64,000 bases of DNA from Allobosea sp. 67-29 (GTDB lineage: Bacteria > Pseudomonadota > Alphaproteobacteria > Rhizobiales > Beijerinckiaceae). The translations under genes and the position numbers were made by a program. The notes under the pieces are model-generated. The model saw only the letters and a program-made list of their open reading frames with translations, did no database searches and had not been told where the DNA came from. Location: contig NZ_MKSQ01000005.1 in the NCBI RefSeq assembly GCF_001898115.1, positions 587,236-651,235 of the forward strand, written 5' to 3'. Positions 26,764 through 35,117 of the stretch are shown here, piece after piece; position 1 is the first letter of the stretch, and each line of letters starts with the position of its first letter.

Positions 26764-27738
26764 TCAGGCCGCGTCGTATCCCTTTGTGCCGACCAGCTCG
26801 AAAACCTGGTCGCCGTTATAGATGGGCATATGCGGCCGGCGGATCGAGCCGACCCAGGCCTTCTCGACCGGGCAATGAACCTCCTCAACGACTTCGCCGA
26901 AGAGATCGACGATATCGGCGAGATGCTGGCCCTTCACCACATCGTCCCCGGGGCCGACCTTGGGAATGAACAGGCCGCCATGCGTGGCCTTGTGATGAAT
27001 CGCATCTCCGCCGAGGCGGAACTGCGCCGGCACGACCGGCTCCCCCGGGAGCATGCCGCGAGCTTTGCAGACATTGAAGATTGCCAGCGTCAGCCGCTCG
27101 AGGTCTTCCGCCGTGACCCTTGCGCCACCGCCGCTCTCAACGATCAGAGAAGGCTTGCCGCTCTTGGTGTAATGGGTGAAGTGGCACCCGGAGAGGCCCT
27201 CCTCCAGCGAGTTCCAGACATTCGGGGCGCCACAGGCGCGCCCGAGCCGCTCGGACTCGATGCCTTCCGCCGTCCCGTTGTTGTGGAACAGCGTATAGTG
27301 GCAGGTGATCGTAAGGTCGCCCCCGGAATGCAGATCCAACATGGCGTCCGAGTTCGCGAGCGAGAGCTCCAGCAGTCGATGGGCCAGCTGATAGGTGTGA
27401 TGGCCTTGGCGGTCGCCGGGGAACACGCGGTTGAGGTTGTACCCGTCCTGCGGGGTCAAGCGATTGTAGCCGCGGAAGCCGAGCGGATTGGCGAGCATGA
27501 GGCAGACGACGCGGCCGGAAAGCTGGCTGAGATCGACCGTCTTCAGGAAGCGCTGGATCGCGAGAGGGCCGACCACTTCGGGGCCATGGATGCAGGCCTG
27601 CAGCCAGAGCGTCGGGCCGTCCTTCTGGCCCTCTGCAATCAGCACCGGGGAATAGATGGGGCCGTCGGGATAGGAGCCGAGCTCAACATGGCCCTTTGTG
27701 ATCTGCCCTTTGGCAGGCTTGGCGGTGCCAATCATCAT
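26764..27738 (-). CDS. Succinylglutamate desuccinylase/aspartoacylase family hydrolase
   Basis: 324-residue zinc-dependent amidohydrolase of the AstE/AspA (M14-like) family. Zinc-ligand motif 'LQACIHGPEVVGPLAI' (HxxE), 'NPLGFRGYNRLTPQDGYNLN' with the substrate Arg region, and 'DAMLDLHSGG' (third zinc His) are visible, followed by 'LIVESGGG'. The C-terminal about 90 residues ('GGLFIPKVGPGDDVVKGQHL') form a beta-barrel lid. Such enzymes remove N-acyl groups, for example N-acetyl-diaminobutyrate in ectoine breakdown (DoeB) or N-succinylglutamate. It heads the polyamine-type importer operon and diverges from an IclR regulator, so a catabolic pair of uptake and deacylation is likely. Confidence 0.87.
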   Translation of the reverse strand: MMIGTAKPAKGQITKGHVELGSYPDGPIYSPVLIAEGQKDGPTLWLQACIHGPEVVGPLAIQRFLKTVDLSQLSGRVVCLMLANPLGFRGYNRLTPQDGYNLNRVFPGDRQGHHTYQLAHRLLELSLANSDAMLDLHSGGDLTITCHYTLFHNNGTAEGIESERLGRACGAPNVWNSLEEGLSGCHFTHYTKSGKPSLIVESGGGARVTAEDLERLTLAIFNVCKARGMLPGEPVVPAQFRLGGDAIHHKATHGGLFIPKVGPGDDVVKGQHLADIVDLFGEVVEEVHCPVEKAWVGSIRRPHMPIYNGDQVFELVGTKGYDAA

Positions 27739-27803
27739 CTGCTGCGCGCTCTCGTTGGCTATCGTGCAGCGGCTCGTGCTGCTGCTATAAGAGAACCCGA
27801 CGT

Positions 27804-27834
27804 ACCATATATGTCAACGCTGTTATCGCATATG
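27804..27834. promoter_or_regulatory. Inverted repeat before IclR gene, candidate operator
   Basis: CCATAT (27804-27809) and ATATGG (27829-27834) are a perfect 6-bp inverted repeat 19 bases apart, in the 104-base gap between the divergent hydrolase and IclR genes and only 8 bases before the IclR ATG. The position suits autorepression plus control of the importer operon. Confidence 0.4.
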
Positions 27835-27842
27835 GAACAATC

Positions 27843-28592
27843 ATGAGCTCGCTGGAAAACGGATTGCGCATTCTCTCGCTCCTCCACGAAGAACGGACTG
27901 TTCTCCGGGTCGGAGAAGTTTGCCGCGAGCTCGACATGCCCAAGGCGTCGGTGTCCCGGCTGCTGAAAACGCTATCGGAAGCGGGGCTTCTGGAGCGCGA
28001 GGATCGCGATCAAGGTTATGTCGTCGGCGGACGCGCCCTGGACCTCGGCGCCCTTTACCTCGCTCGTCACAGCCTGCTCGATCTGGTTCGCGTCGCAATC
28101 GACGACCTCGTTCGTGAATTCGGTTTCACCGGGCATGCGGGAATCGTGTCAGGTCACGAGCGCGTGCTGCTGGTCGCCCAGCAGGGCACCTATGCTCTGC
28201 AACACACTGGCGCCGTGGCCGAGCGCAAGCCAGCGTTCGATTCCATCATCGGACGGGCGATCCTGGCGCGCATGGACGACGAGCGCGCCATGGCGCAACT
28301 CGATGCGCAGGGAAAGCTGGGCCTGCGCGCCATGATGAGCGATCAGGAGGTCAAGGCGGAGTTCGCCGCTATCCGGAAGAGCCGAATTGCGCGCTCTTCC
28401 AGCCTGATCACTCCGGGCATTTCTTCAATCGGGGCCGCAATCGCCGATCCTGGTCGCAACGAGATCATGGGGCTCTGCCTGTCATTCCCGACAATTGCGG
28501 CCGACAGTGGTGTGCAGGATCAGATTGCCGCGCGCGTCGCGCAGCATGCGCATTCGATCGGCATGCGCATGCGCGATCCAGTCTGGTCCTAA
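27843..28592 (+). CDS. IclR family transcriptional regulator
   Basis: 249-residue regulator. Winged-helix N-terminus 'SSLENGLRILSLLHEERTVL', 'LDMPKASVSRLLKTLSEAGL'; effector domain from about residue 80 ('HAGIVSGHERVLLVAQQGTY', 'KPAFDSIIGRAILARM', 'GISSIGAAIADPG'). Divergent from the hydrolase/importer operon with a 104-base gap holding an inverted repeat, so it probably controls uptake and hydrolysis of that operon's substrate. Confidence 0.88.
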   Translation: MSSLENGLRILSLLHEERTVLRVGEVCRELDMPKASVSRLLKTLSEAGLLEREDRDQGYVVGGRALDLGALYLARHSLLDLVRVAIDDLVREFGFTGHAGIVSGHERVLLVAQQGTYALQHTGAVAERKPAFDSIIGRAILARMDDERAMAQLDAQGKLGLRAMMSDQEVKAEFAAIRKSRIARSSSLITPGISSIGAAIADPGRNEIMGLCLSFPTIAADSGVQDQIAARVAQHAHSIGMRMRDPVWS

Positions 28593-28751
28593 GGGCGCTC
28601 CCGGACGAAAGCCGCGCAGCCGGAAGCAGCCGCTCATCAGCGAACCAAGCACGAGATCGACCTGCCCCCAAATGTCTGCTTCCGGGGAGTGACCCAATGT
28701 CCGGGGATGGCGCGCCATCCCCTTAACCGCGAGCGGTGGCAGCGCAGACAT

Positions 28752-29681
28752 TCAACCGATGTGCAGGCGGGACTGCCAATCCGGCGATGGAGAGCCCCCT
28801 TCGCAACGGATATAATTCCGCAGCCCGTCGCTCAGGGCATCCATGACGGCGCGAATGCGCGGGATCGCGCGGAGATCCTCATGCGTGACGACCCATGTTT
28901 CGAGGTCGAAGCGCACCTCGCTGGGAAACAGGCGTACAAGCGCATCGTCGCCAGCGGCGAGCGGTACCTGGCACAAACCGTAGCCGACCCCGGCGCGGAT
29001 CGCTGCGAGATGGGCAAGGTGATTGTCGCTGCGAAAGATGGTCCTGGCGTCGGCGAGCGGCGAACCGGCGGCGCGCATAGCCTTCAGCACCGCATCGTCA
29101 TGTTCGAGTCCGATGAGTCCGGTCGCGACGATATCGGCCAGGGCGCTCGGCCACCCTGTTCTGTCGAGATAGTCCCGGCGGGCGTGCAACCCGATCGGAA
29201 TCGCTCCGACCCGACGCGCGACCAATCCACCCTGCGCCGGGGGCGACATCCGTACGGCTATGTCGGCCTCGCGCCGCAATACATCCTCGTTACGGTTGCT
29301 CGGGCTGAGCGCGATGACGAGGCCGGGATGTGCGGCCCCCAATCGAGCGATGATCGGCGGCAGCACCTCGATCGCGATCACCTCGCTGGCCGAGACCCGC
29401 ACCACTCCTGCGATCTCGCCGGCAGTGCCTGAAGCTGTGCGCAGCAGAGCGTCCGCCGCATGGCCCATCGCCTCTGCATGGCCAACCAGCATCAAGGCCG
29501 TTTCCGTCGGCGTCAGGCCGGCCGGGGACCGTGTGAACAGCGCCATGCCGATCTCGCGCTCCAGCGCCTCGATCCGATGGCGCACCGTCGGCTGCGCAAG
29601 GCGCAGCGCGCGAGCGCCGCCGGCGAGGCTTCCCTCGCGTGACACCGCCAGAAAGGCCTGCACATCATCCCAGTTCATCAA
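28752..29681 (-). CDS. LysR family transcriptional regulator
   Basis: 309-residue LysR regulator. N-terminal HTH 'MNWDDVQAFLAVSREGSLAG', 'LRLAQPTVRHRIEALEREIG'; LysR substrate domain with 'VRVSASEVIAIEVLPPIIAR', 'VLRREADIAVRMSPP' and 'AGVGYGLCQVPLA'. Two adjacent ATGs (29681, 29678) are possible. Divergent from the epimerase-like gene at 29768 with an 86-base gap, so that gene is its likely target. Confidence 0.9.
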   Translation of the reverse strand: MMNWDDVQAFLAVSREGSLAGGARALRLAQPTVRHRIEALEREIGMALFTRSPAGLTPTETALMLVGHAEAMGHAADALLRTASGTAGEIAGVVRVSASEVIAIEVLPPIIARLGAAHPGLVIALSPSNRNEDVLRREADIAVRMSPPAQGGLVARRVGAIPIGLHARRDYLDRTGWPSALADIVATGLIGLEHDDAVLKAMRAAGSPLADARTIFRSDNHLAHLAAIRAGVGYGLCQVPLAAGDDALVRLFPSEVRFDLETWVVTHEDLRAIPRIRAVMDALSDGLRNYIRCEGGSPSPDWQSRLHIG

Positions 29682-29767
29682 TTCATGTTAGGCTGACTGT
29701 CAGACTTCGACAATTTTCTTCATGGCCCGCGAGGCGCATCCTGCTCTGAAGGAACAGGAGCGAACTT

Positions 29768-30721
29768 ATGCGGACGGCTTTGGTACTTGGTGCGAGCGGC
29801 GGGATTGGTGGTGAAACGGCCCGAGCGCTAGTTACGCATGGCTGGCAGGTCCGCGGCCTGAGCCGCACCCCGAGGCAGCACGGAGTTATCGACTGGCGGA
29901 TCGGCGATGCACTGGACATTGCAGCCGTTCTCGCAGCGGCCAAGGGTGTTGAGGTCATCGTACATGCCGTGAACCCACCGGGGTACCGCGACTGGGACAG
30001 GCTGGTCATGCCGATGCTCAAGAACAGCATCGAGGCGGCCCTTACAAATGAAGCGCGCCTGGCGCTGCCAGGCACGATCTACAATTACGATCCGTCCGAG
30101 GAGCCCCTTGCCGACCCGGAAACGCCACAGCATCCCCGCACGCACAAGGGCGCGATCCGCAAGGCGATGGAGGAGTGCATGGAAACGACGCTAGGCCTGC
30201 GATCACTCGTACTGCGCGCTGGCGACTTCTTCGGACCCCGCCCCGGCAACAGCTGGCTTTCGCAAGGGATGATCCGGCCCGGCAAGGTGGTGCGCCGCGT
30301 GATAAACCCCTCGCGTCACGGTGCGGGCCATGCTTGGGCCTACCTGCCGGACGTCGCCGAGACCTTCGCCCGCCTGCTCGACCGCCAGGATTGCTTGCCG
30401 GCCTTTGCCCGCTATCATTTTGCCGGGTATTGGGACACCGATGGCGGCTCCTTCGCCCGCGCGATCCTGCAGGCGGCCGGGCGCTCGACGGGGCCGATCT
30501 GGCCGTTCCCATGGTTCGTCCTGCCGATCGCAGGCTTGTTCAACGTCACGATGCGCGAGCTCGTTGAGATGCGACCCTTCTGGACGCATGCCCTGCGCCT
30601 GGACAATACGAGCCTTGTCGAGACAATCGGCCCTGAGCCGCATACACCCCTCGATGATGCGCTTCGCACAACGCTTGTGGCCTTAGGCTGTCTTCCCCAG
30701 GCATCGGCAGCACGGAATTGA
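29768..30721 (+). CDS. NAD(P)-dependent epimerase/dehydratase family protein
   Basis: 317-residue Rossmann protein. 'ALVLGASGGIGGETARALVT' is the dinucleotide-binding GxxGxxG; 'VIVHAVNPPGYRDWDR' follows. It is an atypical, extended-SDR-like protein: the YxxxK pair is not obvious ('TIYNYDPSEEP'), so it may be a reductase or a non-catalytic NmrA-like sensor. The C-terminal half has 'FAGYWDTDGGSFARAI' and 'WPFPWFVLPIAGLFNVTMRE'. It is paired with the divergent LysR gene. Function not assigned beyond family. Confidence 0.82.
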   Translation: MRTALVLGASGGIGGETARALVTHGWQVRGLSRTPRQHGVIDWRIGDALDIAAVLAAAKGVEVIVHAVNPPGYRDWDRLVMPMLKNSIEAALTNEARLALPGTIYNYDPSEEPLADPETPQHPRTHKGAIRKAMEECMETTLGLRSLVLRAGDFFGPRPGNSWLSQGMIRPGKVVRRVINPSRHGAGHAWAYLPDVAETFARLLDRQDCLPAFARYHFAGYWDTDGGSFARAILQAAGRSTGPIWPFPWFVLPIAGLFNVTMRELVEMRPFWTHALRLDNTSLVETIGPEPHTPLDDALRTTLVALGCLPQASAARN

Positions 30722-30777
30722 ATGTCGGCTTCCGAGCGCCGGGCCAACGTCAGGAAGTGACGCGTCGGAGCTGCTAA

Positions 30778-31440
30778 TCAGCTCGTTTGCGCTGGCTTCC
30801 TGTCCTGGGAGATTTTTCCTTGGGCTTCAAGATAGGCGCAGAACATATCGGCGAGGCCATCGGCGTAGACCTGAATTTCCACCTCGGTCCTCGGTGTTTC
30901 CGAAAATTCCTTGCCAACCGCGCTCATCGTCGTGGTGATGAGATTGCCCGCCAGCGCGCGCTTGCTCGCCGATGCCGCTGGCAATGCCTCCTCCATGAAC
31001 CTCCTGAACAGGCGCGCGCCAGCGGCGCGTGCCTCCTTCGCCTCGGGTGCGTCGCGGTAAAGCGGGGCTGCATCATTGAGCGCTCCTCGCACGGCGGCCT
31101 CTTCGCATTCGGAGCGGACGAAGGCGTGAACGAGTTCGCGAAGCCTGGAGAGCGGAGGCTTCGCGGCATCGCCGAGGATATCGGTGAGCATCGCGTGCGT
31201 CTGTCGCCATTCGTCGCTCTGCAGGCGGAACAGGATAGCCGCCTTGTTGGGGAAGTACTGATACAGAGAACCGACGCTGACCCCGGCTTTATCCGCGACG
31301 CGGGCCGTGGTGAAGCGCTGCGCGCCCTCCTGCGCCAGAACCTGAATAGCTGCCTCCAGAATCGCCGACACCAACTCGGTCGAGCGGGCCTGCTTCGGCG
31401 CTTTTCGTGAGGAAATCCGGGATGTTGGCCGCTCGGCCAT
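30778..31440 (-). CDS. TetR/AcrR family transcriptional regulator
   Basis: 220-residue repressor-type regulator, start MAERPTSRISSRKAPKQARS at 31440. The TetR HTH is clear: 'AILEAAIQVLAQEGAQRFTT' and 'DKAGVSVGSLYQYFPNKAAI'. The ligand-binding C-terminus is generic. It is divergent from the O-methyltransferase, epimerase and MFS operon, with a 13-bp palindrome between them, and most likely represses that operon. Confidence 0.9.
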   Translation of the reverse strand: MAERPTSRISSRKAPKQARSTELVSAILEAAIQVLAQEGAQRFTTARVADKAGVSVGSLYQYFPNKAAILFRLQSDEWRQTHAMLTDILGDAAKPPLSRLRELVHAFVRSECEEAAVRGALNDAAPLYRDAPEAKEARAAGARLFRRFMEEALPAASASKRALAGNLITTTMSAVGKEFSETPRTEVEIQVYADGLADMFCAYLEAQGKISQDRKPAQTS

Positions 31441-31472
31441 GGCGCACTCTGGCAATGCGAATAGGAAACGCG

Positions 31473-31485
31473 ACGAATTATTCGT
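31473..31485. promoter_or_regulatory. Perfect palindrome, candidate TetR operator
   Basis: ACGAATTATTCGT is a perfect 13-bp palindrome (6-bp arms, one central base), 33 bases from the TetR start at 31440 and 50 bases from the methyltransferase start at 31535. TetR proteins bind such short palindromes in divergent gaps. Confidence 0.5.
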
Positions 31486-31534
31486 ATTTTCTGCTCCGAG
31501 ACAAGCACCCGTTTCTTGCCCTTTGGAGCCTTCC

Positions 31535-32191
31535 ATGACGACCCTGACGACTGCGCCCCTCGCGCCTCTTCTCGATCGCCTGTTCGAGCAGGCCGATGCA
31601 GCCCCCAGCTCCGCGTTCGCCGGCTTCTCCCGTGAGGAACGCGAGCGCCTGATGCGCAGCAAGACCGAGTATCTCGATCTCTACGGCCGCCTGAAGGATC
31701 TCTGGCTTCCGGTATCGCGGGAGACCGGCGTGCTGCTGTACATGCTCGCCCGAAACAGCCGCGCCCGAACGATCATCGAATTCGGTACCTCCTTCGGCAT
31801 CTCGACCCTGCATCTTGCCGCTGCCCTGCGCGACAACGGCGGCGGACGCCTGATCACCACCGAATTCGAACCGGCCAAGGTGGCGCGGGCGCGCCAGCAC
31901 CTCGAAGCTGGCGGTCTTGCCGACCTCGTCGAGGTCCGGGAAGGCGATGCATTGAAGACGCTCGCAGCCGATCTCCCCGAACAGGTCGACCTGCTGCTGC
32001 TCGACGGCGCCAAGTCGCTTTACCCGGAAATCCTCGATCTGATCGAGGGAAGCCTTCGTCCCGGGTCGCTCATGGTCGCGGACAATGCCGATCACAGCCC
32101 GGATTACCTGCAGCGGGTCCGCGCCCACGACAGCGGCTACCTGTCCGTCCCCTTCGCCGAGGACGTCGAACTGTCAATGCGGATCCGCTGA
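31535..32191 (+). CDS. SAM-dependent O-methyltransferase family protein
   Basis: 218-residue class I methyltransferase. Motif I 'TIIEFGTSFGISTLHLAAAL', acidic post-I 'RLITTEFEPAKVARARQHLE', then 'VREGDALKTLAADLPEQVDL' and 'LLLDGAKSLYPEILDLIEG', the layout of caffeoyl-CoA/catechol O-methyltransferase-like proteins. I use the ATG at 31535 because the open frame further upstream crosses the TetR operator region. Operon with the epimerase (18 bases) and MFS exporter. Substrate unknown. Confidence 0.87.
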   Translation: MTTLTTAPLAPLLDRLFEQADAAPSSAFAGFSREERERLMRSKTEYLDLYGRLKDLWLPVSRETGVLLYMLARNSRARTIIEFGTSFGISTLHLAAALRDNGGGRLITTEFEPAKVARARQHLEAGGLADLVEVREGDALKTLAADLPEQVDLLLLDGAKSLYPEILDLIEGSLRPGSLMVADNADHSPDYLQRVRAHDSGYLSVPFAEDVELSMRIR

Positions 32192-32208
32192 ACAGCAAGG
32201 AACCAACC

Positions 32209-33087
32209 ATGCATGTTTTCGTAACGGGAGCGACCGGTTGGGTTGGCTCCGCCGTCGTCGCCGATTTTCTCCGCGCCGGTCACCGCGTGACCGCGCTCGC
32301 GCGAACGACCGAAAAAGCGTCGGCTCTCGCTGCCGATGGCGTGGAGATCGTGCCGGGCACGCTCGACGACCTGGATGTTCTCCAGAGCGCGGCGGCTCGG
32401 GCAGATGGCGTAATCCATACCGCCTTCAACCATGACTTCCTGAAGGACTTCTCGCTGTTCGCCACCAATGCGGCTCAGGACGAACGAGCAATCATCGCCC
32501 TCGGGCAGGCCTTGGCCGGATCGGATCGCCCGATCCTGGTGACATCCGGTCTCTCGGGACTGCAGCCCGGCGCTACGGAGGCGGATCGCCCGGTGTCGGG
32601 CTCGCCGCGGCGATCCGAGGCCGCCGCGACAGCATTGGCTGAGCACGGTGTAAGGGCGGCGACGATCCGCTTGGCGCCGTCCGTCCATGGCATTGGTGAC
32701 TACGGCTTCGTGGCAATGCTCGCTCGTCTGGCGCGGGAAACCGGCGTCTCGGCCTATATCGGCGACGGCTCGAATTGCTGGTCGGGCGTGCATCGGCTCG
32801 ATGCGGCCAAGGTGTATCGGCTCGCGCTGGAAAGAGGAGCGACCGAGGCCATATACCATGCTGTCGCCGACGAGGCGGTGCCGTTCCGAGAGATTGCCGC
32901 AGCGATCGGCCGCCGTCTCGGGCTCCCGGTCGAAGCACGGCCTCGCGAGCATTTCGGCGGGTTTGCCATGATGGTTGCAGCGTCGATGGCCGCAACGAGC
33001 GAAGCCACCCGCTCGCGCCTCGGCTGGGAACCGTCCGGCCCCGGCCTCATCGCGGAGCTCGACCGGGCGGACTACTACGCCGCCTGA
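32209..33087 (+). CDS. NAD(P)-dependent SDR-type epimerase/dehydratase
   Basis: 292-residue atypical SDR. 'MHVFVTGATGWVGSAVVADF' is the TGxxGxxG dinucleotide site; 'VIHTAFNHDFLKDFSLFATN' and 'PILVTSGLSG' follow; the tyrosine of the usual YxxxK is not clear. The pattern resembles NAD(P)H-binding 3-beta-HSD/NmrA-like proteins of about 290 residues. It lies 17 bases after the methyltransferase and 38 before the MFS gene. Probably acts in the same small detoxification or biosynthetic unit under TetR control. Confidence 0.85.
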   Translation: MHVFVTGATGWVGSAVVADFLRAGHRVTALARTTEKASALAADGVEIVPGTLDDLDVLQSAAARADGVIHTAFNHDFLKDFSLFATNAAQDERAIIALGQALAGSDRPILVTSGLSGLQPGATEADRPVSGSPRRSEAAATALAEHGVRAATIRLAPSVHGIGDYGFVAMLARLARETGVSAYIGDGSNCWSGVHRLDAAKVYRLALERGATEAIYHAVADEAVPFREIAAAIGRRLGLPVEARPREHFGGFAMMVAASMAATSEATRSRLGWEPSGPGLIAELDRADYYAA

Positions 33088-33125
33088 GCGCGAAGCGACG
33101 CCAACGTCCAAGCAGAGATACCAAG

Positions 33126-34322
33126 ATGACTGACACGGATCGGCCTGATCCGGCCTATCGCCGCGTGCTTGCCCTGACGGGCGCGCTGTTCCTTTCCTAC
33201 CTGACCGTCGCCATGTCGCTGCCGGCGGTGCCTGTGCATGTCGTGCAGGGGCTCGGGTTCGACAACGCCTATGGCGGCCTGGCGGTCGGCATCGCGTTCC
33301 TGTCGACGATCCTGACGCGTGGCCGGGCAGGCGCCTGGGCAGACCGGCTCGGCGGCAAGCTCTGCATGCAGCGCGGCCTGGTCATCTATGCTGCCGCGGG
33401 GCTGATCTGCCTGGCGGCCAGTTGGGCGGGCTTCTCCGCGACCACGAGCTACGCCGTGCTGATCGCCGGCCGCCTGCTGCTCGGCCTCGGCGAAAGCGTT
33501 GCGATGGTCGGCATGATCGGCTGGGCCATCGGCCTGATGGGGCAGACCCGCTCTGGCTTGGTCATATCGCTCGTCGGAATGGGAATGTACGGCGCTTTCG
33601 CGGCCGGCGGGCCGCTCGGCCTGGCTTTGCTCGACCGTTTCGGCTTCGGCGGACTGATGCTCGTCTGCGCGATCCTGCCGCTCGCCGGACTTCTCGCCAT
33701 CCATTGGCTGCCGGCCGTGGCGCCGCATGCGGGCCAGCGGCAGTCCTTCTGGACGATCATCGGCCAGATCTGGCGTCCGGGTCTGGCGGTCGGCCTGCAG
33801 GGTGTCGGCTTTGCGGCGCTGGGAGCCTTCTTCTCGCTCTATGTGCTGAGCAAGGAATGGGCGCATGCGAGCCTCGGCCTCACGTTCTTCGGCATCGGCT
33901 TCGTTGCCATGCGTCTTCTCTGCGGCCATCTCCCGGATCGGATCGGCGGAAGGCCCGTCGCGATCGCGTCCCTCTGCGTGGAGGCCTGCCGCCAGTATCT
34001 CATCTGGCTCGCACCCAGCCCCTACGCAGCGCTGGCCGGCGCGCTCCTGACGGGGATTGGCTGCTCGATGGTGTTTCCGGCCATGGGCTCCGAGGTGGTC
34101 AAGCGCGTGCAGCCCCATATGCGCGGAACGGCAGTCGGTGGTTTCGCCGCCTTCCAGGACCTAGCCTATGGCGCGACCGGACCGCTTGCCGGCGCGCTCG
34201 CCGACCGAACAGGCTATGCGTCGATCTTCCTGATCGGTGGCTTCGCCGCAACGCTGGGGCTGTTGCTGGTCGTATCGGATCGGCAGGCGCCGGAAGCGGT
34301 GGGAATAAAGCTCGGCGGCTAA
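33126..34322 (+). CDS. MFS transporter (arabinose-efflux-permease-like)
   Basis: 398-residue major facilitator with about 12 hydrophobic segments. The loop 2-3 signature is present as 'GRAGAWADRLGGKLCMQRGL' (G-x-x-x-D-R-x-G-x-K/R). Start MTDTDRPDPAYRRVLALTGA at 33126. End of the TetR-controlled operon; probably exports a compound modified by the methyltransferase and epimerase. No specific substrate can be read. Confidence 0.9.
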   Translation: MTDTDRPDPAYRRVLALTGALFLSYLTVAMSLPAVPVHVVQGLGFDNAYGGLAVGIAFLSTILTRGRAGAWADRLGGKLCMQRGLVIYAAAGLICLAASWAGFSATTSYAVLIAGRLLLGLGESVAMVGMIGWAIGLMGQTRSGLVISLVGMGMYGAFAAGGPLGLALLDRFGFGGLMLVCAILPLAGLLAIHWLPAVAPHAGQRQSFWTIIGQIWRPGLAVGLQGVGFAALGAFFSLYVLSKEWAHASLGLTFFGIGFVAMRLLCGHLPDRIGGRPVAIASLCVEACRQYLIWLAPSPYAALAGALLTGIGCSMVFPAMGSEVVKRVQPHMRGTAVGGFAAFQDLAYGATGPLAGALADRTGYASIFLIGGFAATLGLLLVVSDRQAPEAVGIKLGG

Positions 34323-34689
34323 TGCGAGTTGGTGCCAAGAGGCACGCGTGTTTGGGTCCGCTTTCGGGAACAAACCCAACGTCCGCAAGTGGCGCGATTC
34401 AGCCGATAGGCGCCAATAGCCCACATCCCCATCCCGGTACCTTTCCGAGCAAGAACACCTGTTGGGGTAAAAGTTGGGGCGAGGCGATGCGTTCAGTGCA
34501 ATTTTTCTAATGATATCAATTATTTATGAAGGTTCAAATGGCGGACAGGGCGGGACTGGCCCAAATCCGCCGAGAGTCATGCAAAATCAATTACTTAGCA
34601 GGCGCCGATTTCGGTCGTGTGTACCACCACTGTGACCCACCGTCCAGCCAGAGAAGGGAGCGCTGTCCGCTCGCGCTGAGCTTCGCCGA
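34323..34689. other. Intergenic region containing left end of island
   Basis: 367 bases with no supported gene. The left attachment-type repeat lies at 34539-34555. Base composition changes to more AT-rich around 34500-34535. Short open frames here show no family features. Confidence 0.6.
34539..34555. repeat. attachment-site repeat, far end of island (17 bp)
   Basis: Exact 17-base copy of the tRNA-Ser 3' end at 54751-54767, same orientation. Flanking bases differ on both sides. It marks the end of the element distal to the integrase. Confidence 0.85.
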
Positions 34690-35076
34690 CTACCCCTTCG
34701 GCTCCGGGTTTGGGCCATAGACCTCATAGATATCATACATGTCCTCGCCGGTTCCATCGACGACGGTCAGCTCGTTTTGCTGCGGCATATACTCGACATA
34801 GAAGTCGATCGGCGTCGGTTGCCGAGGCGCGTGACAGCGCAATGTCGACGGGCCTGAGCGAGGGCCGCCAGCGTTGTCGAAGGTGCAGGACCAGCCCTGA
34901 GCCTTCACGAACGTGTAGAAGTAGCGGATTTCACCAAGCTCGACGGTCTTGCCGTTCAACACTGCCTTGACCTTGGTCGCCGGCGGGAAGTCCATCGCCT
35001 TCCATTTGATGCGCGGGGCCTGTGCGAAGGCGGCAGTTGCCGCAAGGCAGGCAGCCAGGATGAGCGGGAGGCGCAT
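34690..35076 (-). CDS. Small exported protein of unknown function
   Basis: 128 residues from the ATG at 35076, which has an AAGGAG site; the open frame to 35121 lacks one. Residues 1-19 form a signal peptide (MRLPLILAACLAATAAFAQA). The mature chain is about 109 residues with two cysteines ('SCTFDNAGG', 'TLRCHAPRQ') that could form a disulfide, and ends 'DIYEVYGPNPEPKG'. I recognise no family. It follows the GYF-domain membrane protein gene by 41 bases on the same strand and is the outermost gene of the island. Confidence 0.75.
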   Translation of the reverse strand: MRLPLILAACLAATAAFAQAPRIKWKAMDFPPATKVKAVLNGKTVELGEIRYFYTFVKAQGWSCTFDNAGGPRSGPSTLRCHAPRQPTPIDFYVEYMPQQNELTVVDGTGEDMYDIYEVYGPNPEPKG

Positions 35077-35117
35077 GAGAGCTCCTTGGTCTGACGAGAA
35101 AACGGACCTGCCGCCGG

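Noticed and set aside
34540..34600. A tRNA-like fragment as a functional tRNA gene
   Set aside because: Only 17 bases match the tRNA-Ser 3' end; no cloverleaf can be formed, so it is an attachment remnant.
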